Positions 43,894 to 54,200 of a DNA stretch of 64,000 bases are shown piece after piece. Below the pieces are notes generated by a model. That model ran no database searches and was not told where the DNA came from. It worked only from the letters and a program-made list of their open reading frames with translations. The stretch is from positions 169,043-233,042 of the forward strand of contig NZ_JAFNJU010000006.1 of the NCBI RefSeq assembly GCF_017368455.1, in the 5' to 3' direction. The first letter of the stretch is position 1, and each line of letters begins with the position of its first letter. This DNA comes from Proteiniclasticum aestuarii. GTDB taxonomy: Bacteria; Bacillota; Clostridia; Clostridiales; Clostridiaceae. The position numbers and the translations under genes were made by a program.

Positions 43894-45249
43894 TTGAAGA
43901 GAAATGAAGTAATAGAAGTAAAAATAGAGGATCATAGTTTTCCTGCCACGGGTATCGGCATGCTGGAAGGAAAGAAGGTGCAGATCAAAGGTGCTTTTCC
44001 TGGAGAGACGGTTTCTGCAAGAGCCCATCAGGTGAGAGCGGATCGTGCCAAGGGAAGATACCTGGGCATCATCGAGAATGCGCCTTATGCCGTGGAGCCA
44101 TCCTGCATCCATTATGGAAAGTGCGGAGGGTGCATCAGCCAGCAGGTGCCTTTATCCCTGCAGAGAACATTCAAGGAAGAGGAAGTGAAGAAGCTCTTTA
44201 TCCAGAACGATCTTTCCATGGGAGAATACTTAGGCATTACAGGAGATGAGGATCAGTACGAATACCGGAACAAGATGGAATACACCTTCGGGGATGAAGT
44301 GAAGGGAGGAGAGCTGAACCTTGGGATGCACCTGAAAGGGATGAAGAATTCCGTGGTGAATACCAATCGCTGCCTTCTCATTCATGAGGACTTCAGAAAG
44401 ATTCACGATTACACCATCGCGTATTTCAGGGAAAAGGATCTGCCTTACTACCGCGTCATGAGACAGGAGGGATACCTTAGAAATTTCATCTTGAGAAGAG
44501 GCATCAATACCAGAGAAATCATGGTGAATCTTGTGACCACCACCCAGATTGATTTCAATCTGGATGAATACAGAGATGGTTTGACGCAGCTGGATCTGGA
44601 TTACACGCTGGTTTCCATCCTCCATACGGAAAGCGACAGTCTTTCCGATGCGGTGGTTCCAGAGAAGCTGAATATTCTCTATGGCAGAGACTATATCTAC
44701 GAGAAGCTTCATGGGCTGACTTTTAAGATTTCACCTTTTTCCTTCTTTCAGACCAATACAAAAGGGGCTGAAGTGCTCTATAGTGAGGTGAAGAGCTTCA
44801 TCGGAGAGAAGAAAAGCGAGATCTTTGATCTGTACTGCGGTACCGGAACCATCGGCCAGATCGTTGCTGAAATGGCAGATAAGGTCACAGGCGTTGAGAT
44901 CATTGAGGAAGCAGTCACTGCTGCCAACGAAAATGCCCAGATAAATGAACTCAGCCATGTGCATTTCATCGCAGGGGACGTCAAGGATGTCATAGCATCC
45001 CTCGAAGGAAGTCCGGAGCTGATCATACTGGATCCGCCTCGAAGCGGGGTGCATCCAAAGGCGCTGGAGTATGTGAAAGATTTCAATGCCAAGGAAATAC
45101 TCTATGTATCCTGTAATCCGAAGACATTGGTCATAGATCTCAAGTATCTCCTGGAGCAGGGGTATGAAGTAGTGAAGACAAAAGTAGTGGATATGTTCCC
45201 GAACACCCCACATGTGGAGACAATAGTAGCACTATACAAAAAAGATTAA
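43894..45249 (+). CDS. rlmD: 23S rRNA (uracil-C5) methyltransferase, 3' end supplied by the island
   Basis: A 451-aa RlmD/RumA-type enzyme that methylates U1939 or U747-like uracils of 23S rRNA with SAM. An N-terminal TRAM domain is followed by Fe-S cysteines (CIHYGKCGGC and a preceding Cys), the SAM motif IFDLYCGTGTIGQIV, ILDPPRSG, and the catalytic Cys in YVSCNPKTL. The TTG start has AAGGAG upstream. The last 12 codons (45211-45246, reading HVETIVALYKKD) come from the inserted island; the displaced host version (HVETVVRLERK, stop) lies at 61972-62007. The protein remains full length and probably active. Its original terminator is now 16.8 kb away. Confidence 0.93.
   Translation: MKRNEVIEVKIEDHSFPATGIGMLEGKKVQIKGAFPGETVSARAHQVRADRAKGRYLGIIENAPYAVEPSCIHYGKCGGCISQQVPLSLQRTFKEEEVKKLFIQNDLSMGEYLGITGDEDQYEYRNKMEYTFGDEVKGGELNLGMHLKGMKNSVVNTNRCLLIHEDFRKIHDYTIAYFREKDLPYYRVMRQEGYLRNFILRRGINTREIMVNLVTTTQIDFNLDEYRDGLTQLDLDYTLVSILHTESDSLSDAVVPEKLNILYGRDYIYEKLHGLTFKISPFSFFQTNTKGAEVLYSEVKSFIGEKKSEIFDLYCGTGTIGQIVAEMADKVTGVEIIEEAVTAANENAQINELSHVHFIAGDVKDVIASLEGSPELIILDPPRSGVHPKALEYVKDFNAKEILYVSCNPKTLVIDLKYLLEQGYEVVKTKVVDMFPNTPHVETIVALYKKD
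45209..45221 (+). other. attL: left attachment site of the island in rlmD
   Basis: CACATGTGGAGAC here matches CACACGTGGAGAC at 61970-61982 in 12 of 13 bases, with GTGGAGAC identical. Both copies encode HVET of the RlmD C-terminus in the same frame. A large serine recombinase lies at the other end, so this is the recombination point to within a few bases. Confidence 0.85.
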
Positions 45250-45301
45250 TCATATTTGCTCATATACCGCTAAAAACCAAGCTTTTCATGTTTAAGACCG
45301 A

Positions 45302-45321
45302 TATTGCGAATTACCGCAATA
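45302..45321. other. Inverted repeat near attL
   Basis: TATTGCG and CGCAATA flank a 6-nt loop about 80 bp inside the left end. It could be a binding site for recombination proteins or simply an RNA hairpin. The remainder of 45250-45415 shows no gene of its own, though the recombinase frame would run through it in a circular form. Confidence 0.35.
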
Positions 45322-45415
45322 AAGAACTGAAAGACTTAATTGTCGTAAGGCTGGGCTTTTGGATGTGAAATGTAGGGATATAAGAAACTGAATAATAAAG
45401 CGAATAATAAATGTG

Positions 45416-45449
45416 AATCCACTGGTATAATATCGGTGGATTTTTCTTT
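45416..45449 (+). terminator. Terminator near the left end of the island
   Basis: AATCCAC pairs with GTGGATT around a 13-nt loop, followed by TTTCTTT. It would stop rlmD transcripts before the island genes. Confidence 0.65.
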
Positions 45450-45476
45450 GGAATAATTTTCAAATTATCGTATGAA

Positions 45477-45502
45477 TATATTATAACATTTGTTATAATA
45501 TA
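45477..45502. promoter_or_regulatory. Palindromic operator over the -10 of the HTH gene
   Basis: A perfect 12-2-12 inverted repeat (arm TATATTATAACA) contains a TATAAT hexamer at 45494-45499. It lies 26 bp before the GTG start of the HTH gene. The geometry suggests autorepression by that regulator. Confidence 0.7.
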
Positions 45503-45527
45503 AAGTGACGAGCTGGAGGTGTATAAA

Positions 45528-45740
45528 GTGGAATTTGCTCAAATGGTTAAAGAAATCAGAAGTAAGCTGAATATGAGTCAAGAACAACTGGCAAGAGAGC
45601 TTCAAGTGAGCTTTGCCACGGTCAACCGCTGGGAAAATGGTAAGAACAGCCCCAACAGAATAGCAAAAAAAACGCTTTATGATTTTTGTAAAGCAAAGGG
45701 ACTGGATGAAGAATTGATTAAGCATTTATTAGATTATTAA
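45528..45740 (+). CDS. Small HTH (XRE/Cro-type) regulator of the restriction block
   Basis: A 70-aa protein that is almost only a helix-turn-helix: MVKEIRSKLNMSQEQLARELQVSFATVNRWENGKNSP. The GTG at 45528 is chosen because GGAGG (45515-45519) lies 8 bp before it; an earlier GTG at 45519 overlaps that site. A palindrome covers its promoter, and the type I methylase gene begins 35 bp downstream. It is probably a controller that limits expression of the restriction operon, and perhaps delays it after transfer. The mechanism is inferred from position. Confidence 0.85.
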   Translation: MEFAQMVKEIRSKLNMSQEQLARELQVSFATVNRWENGKNSPNRIAKKTLYDFCKAKGLDEELIKHLLDY

Positions 45741-45775
45741 ATTAAAATAGATGAAAGACTATGGGAGGAATAACA

Positions 45776-47239
45776 ATGATTACAGGTGAATTACGAAGCA
45801 AGGTAGATAAAATATGGGAGATATTCTGGACAGGTGGTATTACTAATCCACTGTCTGTTATTGAGCAGTTTACCTACCTTTTATTTATAAAGGGACTGGA
45901 TGAAAAACAAACGGATTTAGAAAAAAATGCTGAGCTACTTGGCATTGAAGTAGATAAGATATTCAGTGATGAACAAGAAAATCTGAGATGGCAAAAGTTT
46001 AAACAACTGAGTGCTTCTGACATGTATGATATGGTTTCAAAGAAAGTATTTCCATTTATAAAAACCATGCATGGTGATAAGAATTCAGCATTTACCAGAT
46101 ATATGGATGATGCCATCTTTATGATCCCAACGCCTCAAATGCTAGAAAAAATCGTAACGAATATTGATTTATTGCCATTATCCGATGGAGACACAAAAGG
46201 TGATTTATATGAGTACCTACTCTCTAAAGTAGCAACAGCAGGAACCAATGGGCAGTTTAGAACTCCAAGACATATCATCAAAATGATGGTGGAGCTGATG
46301 CAACCAACCCCAACAGATATTATTGTTGACCCTGCAGCAGGCTCAGCCGGTTTCTTAGTGGAAGCAGGCGAATATCTTAAAAGAAACAATGAAGATTTGT
46401 TTGCCATAAAAGAATTAAAAGACCACTATAACAATGATATGTTTTTTGGAAACGATATGGACAGAACCATGCTGCGTATTGGTGCTATGAACATGATGCT
46501 TCATGGTGTGGAAAAACCCAATATTGAATACAGAGACTCACTATCTGAAAAGAACATTGATGATGAAAAATACACATTAGTCCTTGCCAATCCACCTTTT
46601 AAAGGCTCGCTTGATCATGAAAGTGTGGCTGCTGGCTTACTTAAAATCACTAAAACGAAAAAAACAGAACTGCTCTTCTTAGCATTATTCCTTAGAACGC
46701 TTAAAAAAGGTGGTAGATGTGCGTCTATTGTGCCAGATGGTGTCCTTTTTGGTAGCTCTAATGCTCATAAATCCATTCGAAAAGAAATAATAGAGAACCA
46801 TCATTTACATGGCATTATTTCCATGCCAAGTGGTGTATTCAAGCCTTACGCTGGGGTTTCGACTGCCATTATGATTTTTACTAAGACAGGTGCCGGTGGT
46901 ACGGATAAGGTATGGTTTTATGATATGCAGGCAGATGGGTTGTCACTAGACGATAAGCGCCAACCAGTGGATGCCAACGATATTCCTGATATTATTAGTC
47001 GTTACCATAACCTTGAAAATGAAAAGGATAGAAAGCGTACTGAAAAGTCTTTCTTTGTTACAAAAAAAGAAATTAAAGACAATGGTTATGACCTTTCAAT
47101 CAACAAGTACAAAGAAGTTGAATATGACAGGGTAGAATATGATAAACCTGTTGTAATAATGAATAGAATTGATGAAATTGATAGTGAAATTAATACTTTG
47201 AAAGCAGAATTGAAGACGCTGCTAAATTTAGATTTGTAG
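45776..47239 (+). CDS. hsdM: Type I restriction-modification methyltransferase subunit
   Basis: A 488-aa HsdM (adenine-N6 methylase of the M2S complex). A helical N-terminal domain (about residues 1-130) precedes the SAM motif DPAAGSAGFLVEAGEYL (about 180-196), and the catalytic motif is NPPF in VLANPPFKGSL. The C-terminal helix ends in a coiled coil (MNRIDEIDSEINTLKAELKTLL). The start at 45776 is preferred because GGAGG lies between it and the upstream ATG at 45761. hsdS follows 10 bp later. It protects the island and host DNA at the sequence chosen by HsdS. Confidence 0.95.
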   Translation: MITGELRSKVDKIWEIFWTGGITNPLSVIEQFTYLLFIKGLDEKQTDLEKNAELLGIEVDKIFSDEQENLRWQKFKQLSASDMYDMVSKKVFPFIKTMHGDKNSAFTRYMDDAIFMIPTPQMLEKIVTNIDLLPLSDGDTKGDLYEYLLSKVATAGTNGQFRTPRHIIKMMVELMQPTPTDIIVDPAAGSAGFLVEAGEYLKRNNEDLFAIKELKDHYNNDMFFGNDMDRTMLRIGAMNMMLHGVEKPNIEYRDSLSEKNIDDEKYTLVLANPPFKGSLDHESVAAGLLKITKTKKTELLFLALFLRTLKKGGRCASIVPDGVLFGSSNAHKSIRKEIIENHHLHGIISMPSGVFKPYAGVSTAIMIFTKTGAGGTDKVWFYDMQADGLSLDDKRQPVDANDIPDIISRYHNLENEKDRKRTEKSFFVTKKEIKDNGYDLSINKYKEVEYDRVEYDKPVVIMNRIDEIDSEINTLKAELKTLLNLDL

Positions 47240-47249
47240 GGGAGATACG

Positions 47250-48443
47250 ATGGATAAAAAATGGATATATATCCCAGAACTGTTGTATTTTCAAGAAGGT
47301 CCTGGGGTAAGAAAACACCAATATACTACAGAAGGTGTTAAATTACTTAATGTAGCCAATTTAGTTGATGGTAAAGTAGATTTATCTACTTCAGAACGGT
47401 ATATTTCAGATGAGGAAGCCTATGGTAAATATAGTCATTTTCTAGCAGATGAAGGAGATTTAATTATTGCTAGTTCAGGTATAAAAGTAGACTATTTTGA
47501 TAAAAAAATGGGTTTTGTGAAAAAAGAACACCTTCCTCTATGTATGAATACTAGCACAATTAGGTTCAAAAGCTTAGATGATAAGAAGCTAAATATTAAT
47601 TATTTCATGTATTTCTTGAAATCTAATTCTTTTAAACATCAGTTATATAAGGAAATTACAGGTTCGGCACAGCTTAACTTTGGTCCTACGCATCTAAGTA
47701 AAATGAAATTCCCTTTGATTGATATTGACAAGCAGTTTTATATAGCAGATGTCTTAAGTAAAATTGAAAGAGTTCTTGAACATAAGAGACAACAATTAAA
47801 TGAATATGATTATCTCATCAAATCCCGATTTGTCGAGATGTTCGGTGATGTTGATTCAAACTGGAATTCATTTCCAATAGTTACATTGAATGAGGTTTGT
47901 CGAAAAATAACTGATGGAAAACATGGTGGGTGTGGTAGAGAAGATGATTCGGGTTATTATTTTATAGGTGCAAGAGAAATATTTGATGGAGAAATGCATT
48001 ATGACACTGCACCACAAATACCATACAGTGATTTTGAGAAAGATTATAAACGATGTAATATAGAAAATGGGGATTTAGTTATTGTTAATACAGGAGCCAC
48101 AATTGGGAAAACAGCTATTGCCAATAGTGAATTAACTAAGAAAACACTATTACAAAAAAGTGTTGCTCTCATAAAGACAAATAGTGAGGTTATTCTACCT
48201 AAGTTCTTGCAATACTACTATATTTGCAATACGAGATTATACAAAGTGGAAAGTGCTTCTGCACAACCCAACCTTTTAATTTCAAAGATAAAGGAAACAA
48301 AAGTAATATTACCTCCCCTTCAACTACAGGATGAGTTTATATTGTTTACTGAACAGGTTGATAAATTAAAACTTGAAATTCAAAAGTCACTAGATGGAAA
48401 CAAAATTTTATACGATTCATTGATGCAAGAATACTTCGGGTAA
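47250..48443 (+). CDS. hsdS: Type I restriction-modification specificity subunit
   Basis: A 397-aa HsdS with two target recognition domains (about residues 10-150 and 205-350), separated and followed by helical spacers (YIADVLSKIERVLEHKRQQLNEYDYLIKSRFVEMFG in the centre; LQDEFILFTEQVDKLKLEIQKSLDGNKILYDSLMQEYFG at the end). The two halves read different half-sites, so the target is bipartite; the bases cannot be predicted. No second hsdS or invertase is present for phase variation. GGGGAGATACG precedes the ATG. Confidence 0.93.
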   Translation: MDKKWIYIPELLYFQEGPGVRKHQYTTEGVKLLNVANLVDGKVDLSTSERYISDEEAYGKYSHFLADEGDLIIASSGIKVDYFDKKMGFVKKEHLPLCMNTSTIRFKSLDDKKLNINYFMYFLKSNSFKHQLYKEITGSAQLNFGPTHLSKMKFPLIDIDKQFYIADVLSKIERVLEHKRQQLNEYDYLIKSRFVEMFGDVDSNWNSFPIVTLNEVCRKITDGKHGGCGREDDSGYYFIGAREIFDGEMHYDTAPQIPYSDFEKDYKRCNIENGDLVIVNTGATIGKTAIANSELTKKTLLQKSVALIKTNSEVILPKFLQYYYICNTRLYKVESASAQPNLLISKIKETKVILPPLQLQDEFILFTEQVDKLKLEIQKSLDGNKILYDSLMQEYFG

Positions 48444-48516
48444 GTATATGTTAATTACGATTACGTAAAAGCAATGATTATTGAGACTTTTATTTCCAAA
48501 ATGAGGGGGAAAAGAA

Positions 48517-50919
48517 ATGTCAAAACTATATTCTGATTGGCTAAAAATAGATCTTCATATTCATACAGATTTTAGTAGGAAGACAAAGAACAATGATTAT
48601 AAAGGCGTTTTTTCTATCGATAGCTTGTACACCAAGCTAAAAGAACAAGATGTTTCAATATTTTCGTTAACTGATCATAATATTATTAACATCGATGCGT
48701 ACAAAGAATATTATGAAAAATATAATAGTGATACAGATCCTTTGCTTCTTGCGGGAGTGGAACTAGATATTTTAGGAAGTTCAACAACTTATCATTCACT
48801 TCTTATATTTAATTGCAATGATTATGATAACGTTAAAGCTATTTATGATAGTCTTGAAGCAAAATATGCTGAAAAAGGTAGTGATGCGTTTAATAGGAAA
48901 CTAACGTTTGATGATATTATTTGTGCCTTTGATGAGTTGGACTACTTCTTTATACCTCATGCAGGAAATACATCAAGTATAATTCACGCTTTTAAGGATG
49001 ATATTGCAGCTGCACAGAAAATGCTAATTTTACTCCAAAGTCCAATGGAAAAGGTACAGGAAAAAAGAAGACAAATATACAATGAGCATTTTGATGTAAG
49101 GTTAACTGAAGCCTTTCGAAATAAGGAGGACTTTGCGTATCTAGAATTCTCGGATAACCACAATATCGAGAAGTATCCATGTCGCCATATGGGAGATCAA
49201 GGAGATCATGAGTTCTATTATATTAAAGGTAGTAAGAATTATGAAACGCTTCGACTTTCTTTCATTGATCCAAAATCCCGTATAAAAACCACTCAAGAAT
49301 TTCAGGAGATAAAAATACCAAGGGATTATTTGAGAGAGCTTAATATTAAGGGCAATATGCTCTTAACAGATAATAATTTGAATTTTAGCCCTCACTTAAA
49401 TGTTATTATTGGGGGACGTTCGAGTGGTAAGAGTTTAATGATGGATATTCTTAAACGATCTATTGACGTTTTAGAATCAGAAGATAAGTATAATGCAGCG
49501 ATTGAAGGCGCTACGACCACAGTAAGTTCAAGTTTAGATGCTATGCCTAAAGCAGTGACCCATTTAAATACTGATATTCTACAGATTAATCAAGGCGCAA
49601 TAGCTAACTATTTTGAGAGAAATGAGCTGTCAAGCTTAGCTAGAAAAGCGGGTAAATTTGGAGAATACCAGATTGCAAAAACAAAATTTAACGAAATCCA
49701 GACTGAATTAGATAAAAGGATTTCTGATTTGCATCAAGTCTATGAAGACATTCATGAGATAAAGCCAGACCAAGCAATTATTTTGCATAATAATACTATA
49801 GATAAACTGTTAAATCCTGAATATCACTTAAAGATGAATAAGGATAAGTTGATAGAGTTAACTTTTTCTACAGAAAAATTTGATGAGACAATAAAAGTAG
49901 TTGAAGATATTGAAGTATTAATCTCAAAGCTGAAAAAAGCTCCAACTATAGATATCGAAGAAGCTGAAGAGACAATAATTGAAGGATTTGTAAGTTTACT
50001 TTCAACGTTGAAAGGTAAACAGAAGGATAAGAAGCTACTGCATGAATATATGACAAAATTTGTTGGAAATGCACACAATATTGTGACTAGTGCGAATGAC
50101 AAATTAAATGCTGCTGGAAAAGAAAAGGCTTTAGCTGAAAAGGGTAAGCAAGAGATTATTAACAAAGTGAAAGGGCATTTTAAAGCATTTGTTCAACTGA
50201 ATAGTAGTGTAAAGAGTGCATTGTCATTAAAGTTAGAGCATACAGAATTAATCGATTTAGACGAGGACAGCAAACTTTGTATTGAGCTTCTGCCAGAAAA
50301 GGAGATTAAGGAAAGTATACTTGATGGTATTAAGGGGTATAGAAAGGATGACTTATACAATTCACTTGTTGAACTCTTGTATAACGAAACAAGTCTCAAA
50401 AATTATGGAGACAATTCTGCTGATAATTTTGGTAAAAAGATTAAGAGCCAAATAAAGGCATTAGCAAGTTGCTTTGTTAAACTAACTGACTATCTAGAAT
50501 ATCGGGATGGAACTACATCAAAAAGCAACAGTCCAGGTTATAATTCTGAAAAATACCTGAAAGTAGTATTGAATAATCCTAAATGTGGTTTAGTAATTAT
50601 TGATCAACCTGAGGACAACCTTGGAAACAAGTTTATTTCTGATCAATTAGTTGAACTAATAAGAAAAATAAAGTTTAAGAAGCAAATTTTCTTAATAACA
50701 CATAACCCAGCAATTGTTGTCTACGGAGATGCAGAATCTATTATTATTGCAGAAAATCTTGATAATATGATTTCTTATAAGCAAGTGAAACTTGAAGATA
50801 TTGAGTCACAGAAAAGAATTTGTGAAACTTTGGATGGTGGAGAATATATTTTTGATAATCGATCAAGAAAATACAATATACAACGATTATTACAGGAGGC
50901 TGGGAATGGAAAAAACTAA
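48517..50919 (+). CDS. TrlF-like PHP-domain ABC/SMC-type ATPase within the RM operon
   Basis: An 800-aa protein. An N-terminal PHP phosphoesterase domain (about residues 1-250) shows metal-ligand motifs DLHIHTDFS, LTDHN, AGVELDI, FIPHAGN and FSDNHN. It is followed by an SMC/RecN-like ATPase with Walker A IIGGRSSGKS (about 295), a long helical coiled-coil region (about 380-650), and then Walker B VIIDQPEDNL (about 690) and the H-loop LITHNP. This matches TrlF-family ATPases. In the operon it lies between hsdS and hsdR with a small partner overlapping its end. A DNA-sensing ATPase that drives a PHP nuclease is plausible; this is inference. Confidence 0.85.
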   Translation: MSKLYSDWLKIDLHIHTDFSRKTKNNDYKGVFSIDSLYTKLKEQDVSIFSLTDHNIINIDAYKEYYEKYNSDTDPLLLAGVELDILGSSTTYHSLLIFNCNDYDNVKAIYDSLEAKYAEKGSDAFNRKLTFDDIICAFDELDYFFIPHAGNTSSIIHAFKDDIAAAQKMLILLQSPMEKVQEKRRQIYNEHFDVRLTEAFRNKEDFAYLEFSDNHNIEKYPCRHMGDQGDHEFYYIKGSKNYETLRLSFIDPKSRIKTTQEFQEIKIPRDYLRELNIKGNMLLTDNNLNFSPHLNVIIGGRSSGKSLMMDILKRSIDVLESEDKYNAAIEGATTTVSSSLDAMPKAVTHLNTDILQINQGAIANYFERNELSSLARKAGKFGEYQIAKTKFNEIQTELDKRISDLHQVYEDIHEIKPDQAIILHNNTIDKLLNPEYHLKMNKDKLIELTFSTEKFDETIKVVEDIEVLISKLKKAPTIDIEEAEETIIEGFVSLLSTLKGKQKDKKLLHEYMTKFVGNAHNIVTSANDKLNAAGKEKALAEKGKQEIINKVKGHFKAFVQLNSSVKSALSLKLEHTELIDLDEDSKLCIELLPEKEIKESILDGIKGYRKDDLYNSLVELLYNETSLKNYGDNSADNFGKKIKSQIKALASCFVKLTDYLEYRDGTTSKSNSPGYNSEKYLKVVLNNPKCGLVIIDQPEDNLGNKFISDQLVELIRKIKFKKQIFLITHNPAIVVYGDAESIIIAENLDNMISYKQVKLEDIESQKRICETLDGGEYIFDNRSRKYNIQRLLQEAGNGKN

Positions 50920-51202
50920 ACTAACAGGACAATATTATTCTGATGAAAATAAAATTGTATTTAATTTTGAGGAAGGACAATCGCTAGAGCTAAATACTGA
51001 AAATGACATTGATTTTACAGACCTTGTTAAGCAACTTACTTTTCTTATAGAAACTGAAAAAGAAATTGATATTTCATTGGATGAGCCTGAAGACCCAAAA
51101 CTAAAAATAATATATGAGACAATAACGGAGATAATTGAAACATATAATTTAAATTTGAAAGATTTTATGACTGCTCAAGATGTTGATAAGGATGAGGATT
51201 AA
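50906..51202 (+). CDS. Small acidic partner of the PHP-ATPase
   Basis: A 98-aa, strongly acidic protein that I do not recognise. It has a short beta-like start (TGQYYSDENKIVFNFEEGQSLELN), a middle helix (DLVKQLTFLIETEKEIDISL) and a C-terminal helix, ending in DVDKDED. The ATG overlaps the PHP-ATPase stop by 14 bp and has AGGAGG just before it, so the two proteins are made in step. The acidic surface could mimic DNA or inhibit the nuclease; this is speculation. hsdR begins 43 bp later. Confidence 0.75.
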   Translation: MEKTKLTGQYYSDENKIVFNFEEGQSLELNTENDIDFTDLVKQLTFLIETEKEIDISLDEPEDPKLKIIYETITEIIETYNLNLKDFMTAQDVDKDED

Positions 51203-51245
51203 AGAATAATAAAATCAGTAAATGTAAATAAAAAGGGGGAATACC

Positions 51246-54200
51246 ATGTGCTACAACTTTGATTTCCTAAAAAAAGAAGAAAAATATAAGGACTTTACAT
51301 ACGCCTGTATCGAAGCAGAAAAGAGCTTAGTGGTTTCCTATGCCAGTACAGCGATTCTTGCACGTAGAGCCTTAGAATTAGCTGTAAAGTGGGTGTTTTC
51401 GTATGACCATGAATTAGATGCGCCTTATCAGGATAACCTTGCTTCTTTAATTCACGATTACCGTTTTAAAGGCATTATTGATACCAAGCTTTTCCCGATG
51501 ATTACCTACATTCAAAAGCTTGGTAATAAAGCAGTGCATTCAGCAACGCCAATTTCAAGAGACCAAGCTGTACTTGCCCTTCGTAATCTGTTTGAGTTTA
51601 TTTCTTGGATTGACTATTGTTATTCAGATGAATATGAAGAGATTACCTTTGATGAGAGCCTACTTGGGGATAATGAAAAAGAAAGAAAAACTAGAGACGA
51701 ACTAAAAGACTTATATGAGCGTCTGGGTTCAAAAGACCGTAAACTTGAAGAAATTATTAAAGAAAATGAAACCCTAAGACGTGAAAATGCTGCTAAACGT
51801 GTTGATAATAAGAAAAATCGTGATTTTAAGGTTGATGAAATTTCTGAGTTTAAAACCAGAAAAATGTACATTGATCTTGAGATTGAGTTAAGTGGGTGGA
51901 CTATAGGCAAAGATTGCCTTGAAGAAGTTGAAGTAGATGGTATGCCTAATCAAGCAAAAATTGGTTTTGTAGATTATGTGCTTTATGCAGACAATGGCAA
52001 GCCACTGGCAGTAATTGAAGCTAAGAAAACCTCTGTGAATCCTAGAATGGGTCAAATTCAAGCTCAGCGTTATGCAGATTGTTTAGAAAAAGAACATAAA
52101 TTTAGACCCATGATATTCTATACCAATGGATTTGAATATTATTTATGGGATGACCGCAGTTATCCGGAGCGTTTGGTATCAGGCATTTACACCAAGGAAG
52201 AACTTGAATGGCTTCATTTCAAGAGACAAAACAAATCGTCTTTAAAAGACCCTGTTATCAATGACGATATTACCAATCGTCACTATCAAAAGATGGCCAT
52301 TACAGCTGTATGTGATACTTTGGATAAGGGGAATCGTAAGGCTCTTCTTGTCATGGCAACAGGTTCTGGCAAGACTAGAACAGCCATATCCATTGTAGAT
52401 GTATTGATTAAAAGGGGATGGGTTAAAAACATTCTTTTCCTTGCAGATCGTACGGCCTTAGTGAAACAGGCTAAGAAGAACTTTAAGGCGTTGTTACCGG
52501 AGCTTTCCCTTTGCAACTTACTGGACAGTAAAGACAATCCAGAGAGTAGAATGATTTTTTCAACTTATCCGACTATGATGAATGCCATTGACGATGTTAA
52601 GAATAAACGAGACCAAAAGCTCTTTACCAGTGGGCATTTTGACCTCATTATTATAGATGAAAGTCACCGAAGTATTTATAAAAAATATCAGGATATTTTT
52701 AATTACTTTGATTCTATTTTACTAGGTTTAACAGCGACACCTAAAAGCGATCTTGATAAAAATACCTATACTATTTTTGAACTTGAAAACAATGTGCCAA
52801 CCTATGCCTATGAGTTAGGTGAAGCCATAGAAGATGAGTATTTGGTTCCTTATCATACCATTGAGACAAAGATGAAGTTTTTAGAACAAGGTATTCATTA
52901 TGATGACCTTACTGAAGAAGAAAAGGAACTGTTTGAAGAAACCTTTGATGATGATGTTAAAGACATTAGTGGCGAAGCTTTAAACTCATTCTTATTCAAT
53001 GACAATACCATTGATACGGTTATACAGGAATTGATGGAAAAAGGCCTTAAAGTAGAAGGTGGCGACAAATTAGGGAAGACCATTATTTTTGCTAAGAATA
53101 AGAAACACGCAGATTTCATAGTAAAGCGCTTTAATGCACTTTATCCGGAATATAAAGGTGATTTTGCAAAACCAGTTTATACCGGTATTAATTATGTGGA
53201 AAGCACCATGGATGATTTTGAAATAAAAACTAAGCTGCCACAAGTAGCTGTGTCTGTGGATATGCTGGATACTGGGATTGATATTCCTGAGATTCTTAAT
53301 CTTGTTTTCTTCAAAAAAATACGCTCTAAAACAAAGTTTTGGCAGATGATTGGACGTGGAACCAGACTGTGTGAAGATTTGTATGGTGTTGGCATTGATA
53401 AAGAAAGCTTTAGAATTTTTGATTACTGTGGGAATTTTGAATTCTTTAGAACCAATAAAAACGGTAAAGAAGCCAAGATGATGAAATCACTGACAGAAAA
53501 TCTTTTCAATATCCGTATAGGCATTGTTAAAGAGCTTCAAATCTTGGATTATCAAACAGATGAGTATATAAATCACAGAAAGTCATTGATTGAGGGAATT
53601 TTGAAAGAAGTGAAGGGTGTTGATGAAACGAAATTCAATGCCAGAATGAAGCTTCAATTCCTTCATAAATTCAATCAGGAGAGTGCTTTTGAAAGTCTAA
53701 CAGATGCTGATGTCAGAGAACTGGAAGAACACGTTGCCCCACTTGTACCAGCCATAGATGACGATGAACTGGCTAAACGGTTTGATTATTTGATGTACAC
53801 CATTGAATATGCAGACTTAAAAAGAGTCCCTGCATCAAAACCGAAAAACCGAGTGGTAACAACAGCAGAGAAGCTAACTTTTAAGGGGACTATTGAAAAG
53901 GTGAAGAAACAGGAAGCCTTAATATATAAAGTTCAGACCAATGAACACTGGGAAGAAGCAGATATTTTTGATCATGAAGAAGTCCGTGAAGCCTTTAGAG
54001 AATTGATTAAATTCTTAGACAGCAAATCTGGTGAAATCTACTATACCAATTTTACGGATGAAATCATGGAGTCCAAAGAAAGCCCAGGCGAGTACTCTGT
54101 GAATGACATGCAAAGTTACCGCAAAAAGGTGAATAAGTATTTGATTGAGCATCAAAATGATCTGGTAATCTATAAACTACGTAATAATAACTCTTTAACG

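Noticed and set aside
45519..45527. GTG at 45519 as start of the HTH gene
   Set aside because: It overlaps the GGAGG that serves the GTG at 45528.
47250..48443. Phase-variable hsdS locus
   Set aside because: Only one hsdS is present, with no inverted partial copies and no adjacent invertase; the recombinase 12 kb away is an island integrase.
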